DNA of 64,000 nucleotides from Paludibacterium sp. (lineage in GTDB: Bacteria > Pseudomonadota > Gammaproteobacteria > Burkholderiales > Chromobacteriaceae): NCBI RefSeq assembly GCF_019232825.1, contig NZ_JAFAND010000092.1:30642-94641 (forward strand). The letters are read 5' to 3'. Below are positions 1 to 7,056 of this stretch, piece after piece. A program made the position numbers and the translations under genes. The stretch's first letter is position 1. Each line of letters begins with the position of its first letter. The notes under the pieces were generated by a model, which ran no database searches, was not told the origin of the DNA, and worked only from the letters and a program-made list of their open reading frames with translations.

Positions 1-221
1 GCCGACGACGAATAGTTCAGCGTGATCTCGCCCGAACGAACGCGATCGATGGCATGGGCGTCATCCAACAAGGCATTGAGCACTTGGTAGAAGCCGTCCG
101 CCAGGTGTTGCACGGTGGTCGGGAAGACCGTCCGTTTGATCAGTTGCAGATCTCGATCCCCGACCTCGAACAACGCACCCTTTGTCCAGGTGGAGCCGAT
201 ATCGATGGAGACGGTTTTCAT
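1..221 (-). CDS. glmL: Glutamate mutase accessory protein GlmL/MutL, N-terminal part (cut by window edge)
   Basis: Read by hand from the minus strand because the gene runs off the window. The visible start is MKTVSIDIGSTWTKGALFEV, the phosphate-1 loop of the acetate kinase/actin/Hsp70 ATPase fold. The family (MutL/GlmL) sits between the two subunits of coenzyme B12-dependent glutamate mutase and probably exchanges damaged cofactor. Its ATG overlaps the stop codon of the upstream sigma-subunit gene by four bases (ATGA), so the two are translationally coupled. About 73 codons are visible; the rest, and presumably the catalytic epsilon subunit, lie outside. Family assignment rests on the motif plus the neighbour. 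Confidence 0.8.
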   Translation of the reverse strand, partial: MKTVSIDIGSTWTKGALFEVGDRDLQLIKRTVFPTTVQHLADGFYQVLNALLDDAHAIDRVRSGEITLNYSSS

Positions 222-661
222 GCTGCGGCCTCGACAGCCAGATGTTCGCGGTTGTAGACGGCGATATCTTGGTGCAGGCAGTCGACGACGTGCTGCAGGT
301 CGACGTCCGGGCCGAACACGCGGTCAAAGCCCATGCCCTTGAAGATCACTTCCACATCCTTGAACTCGCGCTTGCCGATCACCAGATTGCCGCCGACGAA
401 CAGCGGGATGCCGTCCAGGCCGCGTTCGGTGCAGCGATCGCGCATGCCGATGCAGTCGATCTCGCCGTGGCCGTAGATCGACGACACCAGAATGGCGCGG
501 GCGTTGGTTTCGATCGCGGCGTCGATGTATTCGTCTTGGCTGACCATCACGCCGAGGTTGATGACGTTGAAGCCGGCGCGGGCGAAGACGTTTTCCAGAA
601 TCTTGTTGCCGACCGCATGACAATCGGAGCCGATGACGCCGATTACGATGGTTTCTTGCAT
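218..661 (-). CDS. glmS: Methylaspartate (glutamate) mutase, sigma subunit
   Basis: Small cobalamin-binding subunit of glutamate mutase (EC 5.4.99.1), which interconverts L-glutamate and threo-3-methylaspartate. The 147-aa protein has the B12-binding signature near the N-terminus (SDCHAVGNKIL, the DxHxxG histidine that ligates cobalt), followed by the expected SSIYGHGEID and LFVGGNLVIG segments of the Rossmann-like fold; length is close to the known 137-aa subunits. The start is supported by GGGAG about nine bases upstream. It is the first visible gene of an operon with glmL and is divergent from a LysR regulator. The symbol is that used for mutase subunits and is unrelated to glucosamine synthase glmS. 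No cobalamin riboswitch was recognised upstream. Confidence 0.93.
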   Translation of the reverse strand: MQETIVIGVIGSDCHAVGNKILENVFARAGFNVINLGVMVSQDEYIDAAIETNARAILVSSIYGHGEIDCIGMRDRCTERGLDGIPLFVGGNLVIGKREFKDVEVIFKGMGFDRVFGPDVDLQHVVDCLHQDIAVYNREHLAVEAAA

Positions 662-942
662 GACAAATCTCCCTAGTGATATGTCTGGCTGTTACCTAAA
701 ATTCGCAGCACTCGGGTTTGCTCTATCTATGCTTAAAAAACATCGGTTAGTGCGCCGCAAGCATGAACTCTATATGAGCAAACTCGAATACTTCTGTTAC
801 GCTCATTTTTGTTAGTTCCCATCCATGAAGCAAACGATATAAAATCACTACATAGTGCATTTTTGGAATGATCTGTGCGGATTGGGTATGTTTGAAGGCA
901 CAAGTCATTCGCTGCAGAAAGTGGGCGAGGAGGGCATAAGCC
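662..942. promoter_or_regulatory. Divergent intergenic region between glutamate mutase operon and LysR gene, with inverted repeat
   Basis: This 281-bp AT-richer gap must carry both divergent promoters. At 846-857 it holds the dyad CACTA-CA-TAGTG (5-bp perfect arms). LysR proteins usually bind interrupted dyads between themselves and a divergent target, so this is a candidate operator. I saw no gene and no B12-box-like riboswitch here. The dyad is seen; its function is inference. Confidence 0.4.
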
Positions 943-1905
943 ATGCGCCGCAAGATTCCCGGCACCGACGTGCTGATCGCTTTTGAAACTGCCGCGCGCC
1001 ACTTGAGCTTTACCCGGGCGGCGGCCGAGTTGTCGTTGACGCAGAGTGCCGTCTGCCGGCAGATCGCCGGGTTGGAACAATACTTGGGCGTGGCATTGTT
1101 CAACCGCATCAAGAAACGCATCAGCCTGACCGACGCCGGCCAGCAATACGCCAAGCAAGTGCGCGAACATTTGGCGCGCCTGGAACGCGACACCTTGTCC
1201 GTCATGGCCTTTCAGGGTTCGGGCGGTGTGCTGGAGTTGGCGGTGATTCCCACTTTTGCAACACGTTGGCTGATTCCGCGCCTGGGCGAGTTCAATACGC
1301 TCTATCCGGACGTCACGCTCAACCTGACCACGCGCGCCGAGCCGTTCATGTTTACCGACACGCCGTTTGATGCGGCCATCCACTTTGGCGATCCGGTATG
1401 GCCGGGTGCGGTGGCGGAATATCTATTTGGCGAGGAAATCGTGCCGGTGTGCAGCCCGAAGCTGCTGGAGAAAGAGACGCTGCCGCTCGACCCGCACGAC
1501 CTGAAGCGTTTTACGCTGCTGCACCAGTCGGCACGTCCGGATGCCTGGCACCAGTGGTTCGATATGCTGCATATCGCCGATATCAATGCCATGCGCGGCC
1601 CGCGTTATGAGCTGTTTTCCATGCTGGTGGAAGCGGCGCGTGCCAGTTTGGGGGTCGCGCTGGTGCCGCGCTTTTTCGTGCTGGACGAATTGTCATCGGG
1701 CGAACTGGTGGTGCCGTGCGCGCATACGATGAAGAGCGATCGCGGCTATTACTTGGTCTATCCGGAGCGCAAGAGCACCTCGGCGGCGCTGCAGACGTTT
1801 ATGCAGTGGCTGGTGGATAGGGCGCAGCGTTATCGCGCCGATACGCCGTGTGTCGCGGTTGCGCCCACGACCGGCGCGGCGCCGGAGGGCGTGCCGGCCT
1901 GTTGA
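943..1905 (+). CDS. LysR-family transcriptional regulator (GcvA-like)
   Basis: A 320-aa LysR-type regulator: N-terminal winged helix-turn-helix (about residues 5-65, with LSFTRAAAELSLTQSAVCRQI as recognition region) and a periplasmic-binding-protein-like effector domain (about 90-300). The start is backed by a strong GAGGAGGG ribosome site. It is divergent from the glutamate mutase operon, the classical arrangement for a LysR regulator and its target, so regulation of glutamate/methylaspartate metabolism is the natural guess; the effector cannot be read from the sequence. The GcvA-like subgroup label rests on general resemblance only. The C-terminal tail after residue 300 is low-complexity Ala/Pro/Thr. 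Confidence 0.88.
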   Translation: MRRKIPGTDVLIAFETAARHLSFTRAAAELSLTQSAVCRQIAGLEQYLGVALFNRIKKRISLTDAGQQYAKQVREHLARLERDTLSVMAFQGSGGVLELAVIPTFATRWLIPRLGEFNTLYPDVTLNLTTRAEPFMFTDTPFDAAIHFGDPVWPGAVAEYLFGEEIVPVCSPKLLEKETLPLDPHDLKRFTLLHQSARPDAWHQWFDMLHIADINAMRGPRYELFSMLVEAARASLGVALVPRFFVLDELSSGELVVPCAHTMKSDRGYYLVYPERKSTSAALQTFMQWLVDRAQRYRADTPCVAVAPTTGAAPEGVPAC

Positions 1906-1968
1906 CGTGCCAGTGACCGGTACGGTAGAGAGGGGCTGGCGCAATGCGCGTGCATTGCGCCAAAGGTG

Positions 1969-2136
1969 TTAGTTGCCGGCGTCCACCGCCGATGCGCCGT
2001 TCGCCGAGGAGGCGTCTTGCGCTTGCGACACGGACGGGGTGTGGCGCGGCGCCGGGATATCTTTGTCATAGGCCATGGCGGTGGCGGAGACAGCCAGCAG
2101 TGCTGCCGACAGCAGGGTATTCTTGATGATGTTCAT
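1969..2136 (-). CDS. Small secreted protein, unknown (paralogue-like of the one at 3097)
   Basis: A 55-aa product beginning MNIIKNTLLSAALLAVSATAMA, a clear Sec signal peptide with an AMA-type cleavage site, leaving a roughly 33-residue polar mature peptide rich in Ser, Ala, Asp and Gln. I chose the internal ATG rather than the longer ORF start because GGAAA lies about nine bases upstream and the signal peptide then starts at residue 1. It resembles the 65-aa product at 3097-3294: same strand, similar signal peptide, then an IP..QAQ pattern. An IS remnant lies between them. No known function. Confidence 0.6.
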   Translation of the reverse strand: MNIIKNTLLSAALLAVSATAMAYDKDIPAPRHTPSVSQAQDASSANGASAVDAGN

Positions 2137-2276
2137 GATGAATTTCCATTCTTGATTTGAATTGATCATATTTGGCGCGTTTGTCTTTATCGCCAAAATG
2201 AAGGTTATTCCGGCTCTTTCGCAGCAGATATGAGATAAATCCTAAACGTTCCCAACGAAAACACCCTCAGCGTAGA

Positions 2277-3065
2277 TGAACTGCACCCCAAGAGTTGGAC
2301 ACCGTTCCAACCTTTGGGGTGTTTTTCACGGCAAAACATGATGAAGATTTCAAACGAGCCGTCGTTCAGGGGTATCTAGCTGGGGCAATGGGGTACAGGG
2401 TGCAGGGGGCTAAGTACAAGGTTGGCAGGACCAGTATCCGGCAGTGGGTGGCAAGCTATCGCCAGCATGGCCAAGAAGTACCGATCCTACCGGGGTGGTT
2501 GCCACGTTGACGTGCCGAACGTGCTGAATAGGCAGTTTCAGGCAGACCGACCGAACCAATGGTGGGTGACCGATGTGACCGAGTTCAATGTGCGAGGGGA
2601 AAAGCTTTACCTTTCGCCGGTGCTGGATCTCTACAACGGGGAGATCGTCGCCTACGAGATGCAAGCGCGACCGCACTTTCCCTTGGTTGGCAAAATGCTC
2701 CAAAAGGCGTTTGCTAAACTGACAAACCGTGATGCGCCATTACTGCACTCTGATCAGGGATGGCAATACCAGATGCCTGCCGGCGCCAACTCGCGTCTCA
2801 TGGCCTAACCCAGAGTATGTCGCGCAAGGGAAACTGCCTGGACAATGCCGCGATGGAGAGCTTCTTTGGCACGCTGAAATCGGAGTTCTTCTACCTGAAT
2901 CGCTTCGAGAGTATCGACGCATTACAGGCGGGCATTCGGAAATACATCCACTATTACAACCATGAGCGTATCAAGCTCAAACTAAAAGGCCTGAGTCCTG
3001 TGAGGTACAGAACTCAGGCCTTGCGAGCCTAGCTGCAAACTGTCCAACTTATTGGGGGCAGTTCA
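2277..3065 (+). mobile_element. Degenerate IS3-family insertion sequence (IS150-group-like), about 0.79 kb
   Basis: Terminal inverted repeats are visible: left TGAACTGCACCCCAAGAGTT and right (reverse complement) TGAACTGCCCCCAATAAGTT, both continuing with GGACA. IS3-family elements are normally about 1.2-1.5 kb; this copy is about 0.79 kb because the end of orfA and the first part of orfB are missing, and orfB also carries a frameshift. It is therefore a non-autonomous remnant. I could not find a convincing 3-4 bp target duplication. Confidence 0.85.
2295..3032 (+). pseudogene. IS3-family transposase, internally deleted and frameshifted
   Basis: The first piece (2295-2510) is an OrfA start with a helix-turn-helix (FKRAVVQGYLAG...TSIRQWVASYRQHG). 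The second (from about 2467, another frame) enters OrfB directly at KKYRSYRGG and continues into the integrase core WVTDVTEFNVRGEKLYLSPV. Near 2775-2790 the reading shifts frame again to ...[27 protein letters not shown]. All three DDE positions are present (D in VTDVTEF, D in [10 protein letters not shown] in AAMESFFG) but spread over two frames, so no intact transposase is made. The codons between OrfA and the core are deleted. Confidence 0.85.
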
Positions 3066-3096
3066 CATCACGCGGGCCGTTTTCTTTTCGAAGGGC

Positions 3097-3294
3097 TTAA
3101 TGGCGGGTGTAGTTGCTATGTACCGGAACCGCTTGCGTGTTGCTCTCGGTGGTGTCGGTTGCAGCTGGCGTATTGTTCTGCGTCGCTTGTGCCTGGGCCA
3201 ATGCGGCCTGAGTCTGGCGGGGAATGTAGTGGCTCTCTGCCAGCGCGGCGGTCGAAACGGTCAACAGGGCGATCATCATGGTCAAGGTTTTCAT
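3097..3294 (-). CDS. Small secreted protein, unknown
   Basis: A 65-aa product with an obvious signal peptide (MKTLTMMIALLTVSTAALA) and a mature part rich in Ala, Gln, Thr and Asn. The start has an AAGGAG site at ideal spacing. It resembles the 55-aa protein at 1969-2136 in length, signal peptide and the IP...QAQ motif after cleavage, suggesting an old tandem duplication later separated by the IS element. No catalytic motif or cysteines; function unknown. Divergent from the MFS gene at 3576. Confidence 0.6.
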   Translation of the reverse strand: MKTLTMMIALLTVSTAALAESHYIPRQTQAALAQAQATQNNTPAATDTTESNTQAVPVHSNYTRH

Positions 3295-3575
3295 TGTTTA
3301 CTCCTTCGTTGTTCGATTGGCGTCACGGGGGTGACGTTTGATACGTACTGTACTTGTACTAGTAAGAACAATAAATATGCCATTGATCGATAAATTGTTT
3401 ACCAAAAGTAAATGAACTTGATGGCGAGATATTTGTCATTTTGAACTGGGTTGTATATAACCTATTGATTATTTTGCGATTGTTGTGTGTGTGAAAATAA
3501 GAACGTTCCTCTGTGTCGGCGTGCGGGCGGTGGCTAAGCTGGAGATGGGTCGAGTGCAACCTCGGAGGACGATTC
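3295..3575. promoter_or_regulatory. AT-rich divergent intergenic region with near-palindrome
   Basis: 281 bp without a gene, clearly more AT-rich than the surroundings, between the divergent secreted-protein and MFS genes. It contains the near-palindrome GGTTGTATATAACC (3449-3462) and repeated GTACT units near 3345-3360. These could be operator or promoter elements; nothing more can be claimed. Confidence 0.3.
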
Positions 3576-4778
3576 ATGCATACCGATACGCAGCAGGCGC
3601 GATTGACCCCGTTGCTGACGGGATGGATGGCTGCGGCCTGTGGGCTGGCCGTGGCCAGCATCTATTACGCTCAGCCGCTGTTGCCGGCGATGGCGGTTGA
3701 ATTTCACCTCGATACGGCCGGTGCCGGGGGGATCGTGACGGTGGCTCAGATCGGCTACGCGTTGGGCTTATTCTTGATCGTGCCGTTGGGCGACCTGTTG
3801 GAGCGGCGTCGACTGATTGCAGCGCTGTCGGCGCTGACCGCGCTTGGCCTGTTGATCTGCGCATTGTCGACGTCAACGACGGTTTTCCTGCTCGGCACGT
3901 TGATGAGTGGCCTCTGCTCGGCGGTGGCACAGATATTGGTGCCATTTGCCGCGACGCTGGCCGATCCGGCACGGCGCGGCAAAGCGGTCGGCACGGTGAT
4001 GAGTGGCCTTCTGCTGGGCATTTTGTTGGCACGCACCGCTGCCGGTTTACTGGCGAGCCTGTCGGGCTGGCGCACCATCTACTGGGTGGGTTTTGCCGTG
4101 TTGATGCTGATGACCGTGGTGTTGGCGCGCCAGTTGCCGCGCTACCGTTTGAGCGCCGGATTGACTTACCCCGGCTTGTTGCTTTCCGTGCTGAACTTGC
4201 TTGCCGGCGAGCGCCGCTTGCAGTTGCGCGCATCGCTCGGCATGGCGGCTTTTGGCGCTTTCAGCGTGTTTTGGACGTCGCTGGCCTTCTTGCTGTCCGC
4301 ACCGCCTTACACGATGTCGAGCGCGTCGATCGGCCTGTTCGGTCTGGTGGGCGCGGTTGGCGCCGCCTCCTCCTCATTGACCGGCCGCTTGGCGGATAAG
4401 GGCCATGGGAGCCGTGCCACCACATTGGCGCTCGCGGGTCTGGTGTTGTCGTGGCTGCCGCTAGCGTTTGCCGGCCATTCGCTGTGGGCGTTGTTGCTTG
4501 GCGTGTTGCTTCTCGATTGGGTGGTGCAGGCGGTGCACGTGAGCAATCAGAACGCGATCTATCGCTTGGCCGCCACCGCGCATAACCGGCTCAACGCCGC
4601 CTACATGACCTGCAACTTCATCGGCATGGCAGGCGGCTCGCTGCTGTCCGCCTGGGCCTTCGGCGCCGCAGGCTGGGGCGGCGTGGTGGCGGCCGGCGCC
4701 GCCGTCAGCGTGGCTGGGTTTGCCATTTGGGCGGCTGCGCGCCGTTTCGATGTGGCGCCTCGACTGGCGGAAGATTGA
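3576..4778 (+). CDS. MFS transporter (drug/sugar efflux type)
   Basis: A 400-aa, 12-helix major facilitator permease in the inner membrane. Visible family features are the loop-2/3 motif GDLLERRRLI (G-D-x(4)-RR type) at about residue 74 and the repeated N- and C-terminal six-helix bundles. I start it at 3576 (MHTDTQQARL) and not at the ORF start because a consensus GGAGG lies at 3564-3568. It resembles the YnfM/arabinose-efflux-like group of drug:proton antiporters; the substrate cannot be deduced. Divergent from a secreted-protein gene, with its own AT-rich promoter region. Confidence 0.85.
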   Translation: MHTDTQQARLTPLLTGWMAAACGLAVASIYYAQPLLPAMAVEFHLDTAGAGGIVTVAQIGYALGLFLIVPLGDLLERRRLIAALSALTALGLLICALSTSTTVFLLGTLMSGLCSAVAQILVPFAATLADPARRGKAVGTVMSGLLLGILLARTAAGLLASLSGWRTIYWVGFAVLMLMTVVLARQLPRYRLSAGLTYPGLLLSVLNLLAGERRLQLRASLGMAAFGAFSVFWTSLAFLLSAPPYTMSSASIGLFGLVGAVGAASSSLTGRLADKGHGSRATTLALAGLVLSWLPLAFAGHSLWALLLGVLLLDWVVQAVHVSNQNAIYRLAATAHNRLNAAYMTCNFIGMAGGSLLSAWAFGAAGWGGVVAAGAAVSVAGFAIWAAARRFDVAPRLAED

Positions 4779-4862
4779 TCCATTGCAGTACCTTGCCCGG
4801 CGCCGGCGGTAGAATGGCGGCGACACGATCCGTTGTCGCCGCTATTTTTGGAAAGTCCCAGC

Positions 4863-5087
4863 ATGAAACAACCCGTCGCCACGCCGGCCGTTCCGGCGTT
4901 CCGTCCTTATTTCATCCGCCAGAGTCTGCTGCTGTCGCTGTTGTTCATCATCCTCAATAGCATGATGGTGATGCGCGGCGCAGAGGGCGTTCAAACCATG
5001 GATTGGGTGCGTTTGGTGATTTCGTCGGTGGTCGGCGGTTGTTTCGGCGCCACGGCGATGTGGTTCCTTCGCCGTAAGAAACGCTGA
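4863..5087 (+). CDS. Small membrane protein, unknown
   Basis: A 74-aa protein with two predicted membrane segments (about residues 20-35 and 48-68) and a basic C-terminal tail RRKKR, so probably an inner-membrane protein with a cytoplasmic tail. The start MKQPVATP was chosen over the upstream ORF start because GGAAAG lies shortly upstream. It follows the MFS gene on the same strand after about 84 bp and converges with the glycosylase gene, whose stop is the adjacent base. No recognised family. Confidence 0.6.
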   Translation: MKQPVATPAVPAFRPYFIRQSLLLSLLFIILNSMMVMRGAEGVQTMDWVRLVISSVVGGCFGATAMWFLRRKKR

Positions 5088-5690
5088 TCACGCCCCGTCC
5101 TGCATCAGCACGCGGCGCACCTCGGCGCGCAGCACCGGCAGCAGGTCGTCGGTAAACCACGGATGACGCTTGAGCCAAAGCTGGTTGCGTGGACTCGGGT
5201 GGGGTAGGGGAAACAGTGCCGGCGCCATGGTCCGCCAGTCGGCAATCGTGGCGGACAACGTTTCACCGGCGCGTTGCGGCAGGTGGTAGTCGCGCGCGTA
5301 CTGACCGATGACCAGCGTCAGACGAAGATCGGGCAGCATCGGCAGCAGGCGCGGGTGCCAGGTTTGGCGGCACGCCGGCCGGGGTGGGAGATCGCCGCTG
5401 CGGCCGGTTCCCGGAAAGCAAAAACCCATCGGCACGATAGCGAATCGCGACGGGTCGTAGAATATTTCCGGCGTCACGCCAAGCCACTCGCGCAAGCGCT
5501 TGCCGCTGGCATCGTTCCAGGGAATGCCGCTGTCGTGAACCTTGCGCCCCGGCGCTTGGCCGGCAATGAGAATGCGCGCGCGCCGGTCGGCGACGACCAC
5601 CGGGCGCGGCGTGTGCGGCAGCTGGTTGGCGCATAGGCGGCAGCCGGCAATCTCAGTGAGCAAAGACGGCAGCAGATCGGAATGACTCAC
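5088..5690 (-). CDS. Uracil-DNA glycosylase family protein
   Basis: About 200 aa. It has the signature IAGQAPGRKVHDSGIPWND of the atypical uracil-DNA glycosylase superfamily, an N-terminal pair of cysteines (AGCRLC) that may help bind a metal cluster as in family 4/5 enzymes, and the C-terminal LFPLPHPSPRN block matching the catalytic HPSP(R) motif. A role in removing uracil or similar lesions from DNA is expected. The start is a GTG (VSHSDLLPSL) with GGAG six bases upstream, overlapping the stop of the GFA gene by four bases (GTGA); the longer upstream ORF is rejected. The enzyme class is clear, the exact substrate is not. Confidence 0.85.
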   Translation of the reverse strand: MSHSDLLPSLLTEIAGCRLCANQLPHTPRPVVVADRRARILIAGQAPGRKVHDSGIPWNDASGKRLREWLGVTPEIFYDPSRFAIVPMGFCFPGTGRSGDLPPRPACRQTWHPRLLPMLPDLRLTLVIGQYARDYHLPQRAGETLSATIADWRTMAPALFPLPHPSPRNQLWLKRHPWFTDDLLPVLRAEVRRVLMQDGA

Positions 5691-6103
5691 TTCGTCTCCT
5701 GATTCAACGGCCGGCGTTCGGCGTATTGCGGCAGGCCGTCGGCAATGAGGTCCCACTCGGCTTTCGAATCGACAAAAGCGTGGTAGGCGTTGGCACAGGT
5801 AAACGGTGTTTCCACCGTGCCCAGGCGCAGGCGGATCACGCCGGGTAATCGGTCGTTGGCGCTGTAGATCGGGCTGCCACACTCGGAACAGAAGACCCGC
5901 GCTTTCTCTGGCACCGCGCGATAGGCCTTGAGTAGCGCCTGCCCCCGCAGGATACGAAAGCGGCCGGCTTCGATGGGGCTCACCGCCACGTAGGCCGAGC
6001 CCTGCGCCTTGCGGCACATCGAACAATGGCACAGCGAGATCTCCTCGATCTCGCCGTCATACTGGTAGCGCACCCCGCCACAAAGACAACCTCCGACGAT
6101 CAT
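5687..6103 (-). CDS. GFA/CENP-V family zinc enzyme
   Basis: A 138-aa member of the glutathione-dependent formaldehyde-activating enzyme (GFA/CENP-V) fold. The zinc-binding cysteines are present in order: GGCLCGGVRY, CHCSMCRK and FCSECGSPIY. Many family members have unknown substrates, so formaldehyde activation should not be assumed. It is first of a two-gene unit with the glycosylase (four-base overlap), and lies just downstream of the XRE regulator on the same strand. Confidence 0.88.
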   Translation of the reverse strand: MIVGGCLCGGVRYQYDGEIEEISLCHCSMCRKAQGSAYVAVSPIEAGRFRILRGQALLKAYRAVPEKARVFCSECGSPIYSANDRLPGVIRLRLGTVETPFTCANAYHAFVDSKAEWDLIADGLPQYAERRPLNQETK

Positions 6104-6116
6104 GCACTCTCCCCTT

Positions 6117-6959
6117 TCATTGAACGCCGACCCGCGGCGGCTGCAACAGCGCTTGAATGCGCTCGGCGTCCTCCGCGGTGGCCGGGTTGAAAATCACCAG
6201 GCACAGATCGGGCCGGCCGTTGACGGCGAAGGCCGAGTATTCCAGGCCAATGAGCCCGGCCTGCGGGTGCACGATCTGTTTGGCGCGTTCGTCGTAAACG
6301 CTGCGCACGTCATGTTCGCGCCACATGGCATCGAATTCCGGGCTCGAACGGCTCAGTTCGTCGACCAATTCACGCACTTGGCCGCCGGCGCCGGCGCGCA
6401 CCACGTCGCCGCGGAATGCCGCCACGACAAAGCGCGCCATGCTTTCCCAATCCCGTGGCTTGGTGCGGACGTGCGGGTGGCAGAACAGCAGGCGCAAGAT
6501 ATTGCGCTGCTTGGGTTCCAGTTGGCCGTAATCGGTCAGCACCAGGGCGGCGGTACGGTTCCAGGCCACCACGTCCCAGGTGTAAGTCATGATATAGGCC
6601 GGGCAGGCGCCCAGCGCGTCGAGCATGCGTTGCAGCCTCGGCGAGACGCCTTCGGCAGTCTGGTAGCGCACCTCGGGAGGACGGCCCAAGGCCAGCAGAA
6701 ACAGATGCTCGCGCTCCGCCTCGGATAGCATCAGCGCGCGGGCGATGCGCTCCAATACCTCGGCGGACGGCGCGCCGCCGCGGCCCTGTTCCAGCCAGGT
6801 GTACCAAGTGGCGCTGACGTTGGCGCGTTGCGCCACTTCCTCGCGCCTAAGCCCTGGCGTGCGCCGGCGCGACGGCGGGTAGCCGAATGCCGCAGGATCG
6901 AGTTTTTCGCGCCGGTCGCGCAGGTAGGCGCCTAGCGGGTTGTCGTCGCAATGTTCCAT
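6117..6959 (-). CDS. XRE-family regulator with MmyB-like ligand-binding domain
   Basis: A 280-aa regulator: helix-turn-helix at about residues 10-70 (RRRTPGLRREEVAQRANVSATWYTWLEQGR, typical of this family) followed by a PAS-like MmyB ligand-binding domain to the end. I start it at MEHCDDNPLG (6959), not at the ORF start 6977, because a perfect TATAAT -10 box (6981-6976, minus strand) covers the upstream ATG. It is divergent from the SDR gene; in this family the divergent gene is commonly the target. A perfect 14-bp dyad covers its own promoter, indicating autoregulation. Confidence 0.88.
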   Translation of the reverse strand: MEHCDDNPLGAYLRDRREKLDPAAFGYPPSRRRTPGLRREEVAQRANVSATWYTWLEQGRGGAPSAEVLERIARALMLSEAEREHLFLLALGRPPEVRYQTAEGVSPRLQRMLDALGACPAYIMTYTWDVVAWNRTAALVLTDYGQLEPKQRNILRLLFCHPHVRTKPRDWESMARFVVAAFRGDVVRAGAGGQVRELVDELSRSSPEFDAMWREHDVRSVYDERAKQIVHPQAGLIGLEYSAFAVNGRPDLCLVIFNPATAEDAERIQALLQPPRVGVQ

Positions 6960-6975
6960 CGTCTGCCTGTTAATC

Positions 6976-6990
6976 ATTATACCCGTATAA
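6976..6990. promoter_or_regulatory. Operator dyad overlapping the regulator's -10 box
   Basis: TTATAC-CC-GTATAA at 6977-6990 is a palindrome with 6-bp perfect arms. The minus-strand -10 hexamer TATAAT for the XRE gene lies inside it. It sits in the divergent gap between the XRE regulator and the SDR gene, so one bound dimer could control both. The dyad and -10 are seen directly; binding is inferred. Confidence 0.6.
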
Positions 6991-7056
6991 CGTCACGGCT
7001 TTACCTGGATAGATTAGGCGCCACAATGACAGGTGTCTATACCCAAGGAGAACGTT

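Larger units (their letters stand above)
2257..3084 (-). other. Terminator-like hairpin split by IS insertion
   Basis: Immediately outside the IS remnant the two flanks are complementary: on the minus strand GAAAACGGCCCGCG (3084-3071) and CGCTGAGGGTGTTTTC (2272-2257) pair through GAAAAC/GTTTTC, CCC/GGG and GCG/CGC with small bulges. Joined without the IS they would form an intrinsic-terminator-like stem downstream of the secreted-protein gene at 3097. Pairing is seen by eye; prior terminator function is inferred. Confidence 0.4.

Noticed and set aside
662-942. Cobalamin riboswitch before the B12-dependent mutase genes
   Set aside because: Looked for B12-box-like conserved segments and multi-stem structure in the leader; none recognised, and the region is too AT-rich.
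2265-3075. Target-site duplication of the IS3 remnant
   Set aside because: Bases next to the two inverted repeats (left ...GTAGA, right CATCA...) do not match; the element may have rearranged.
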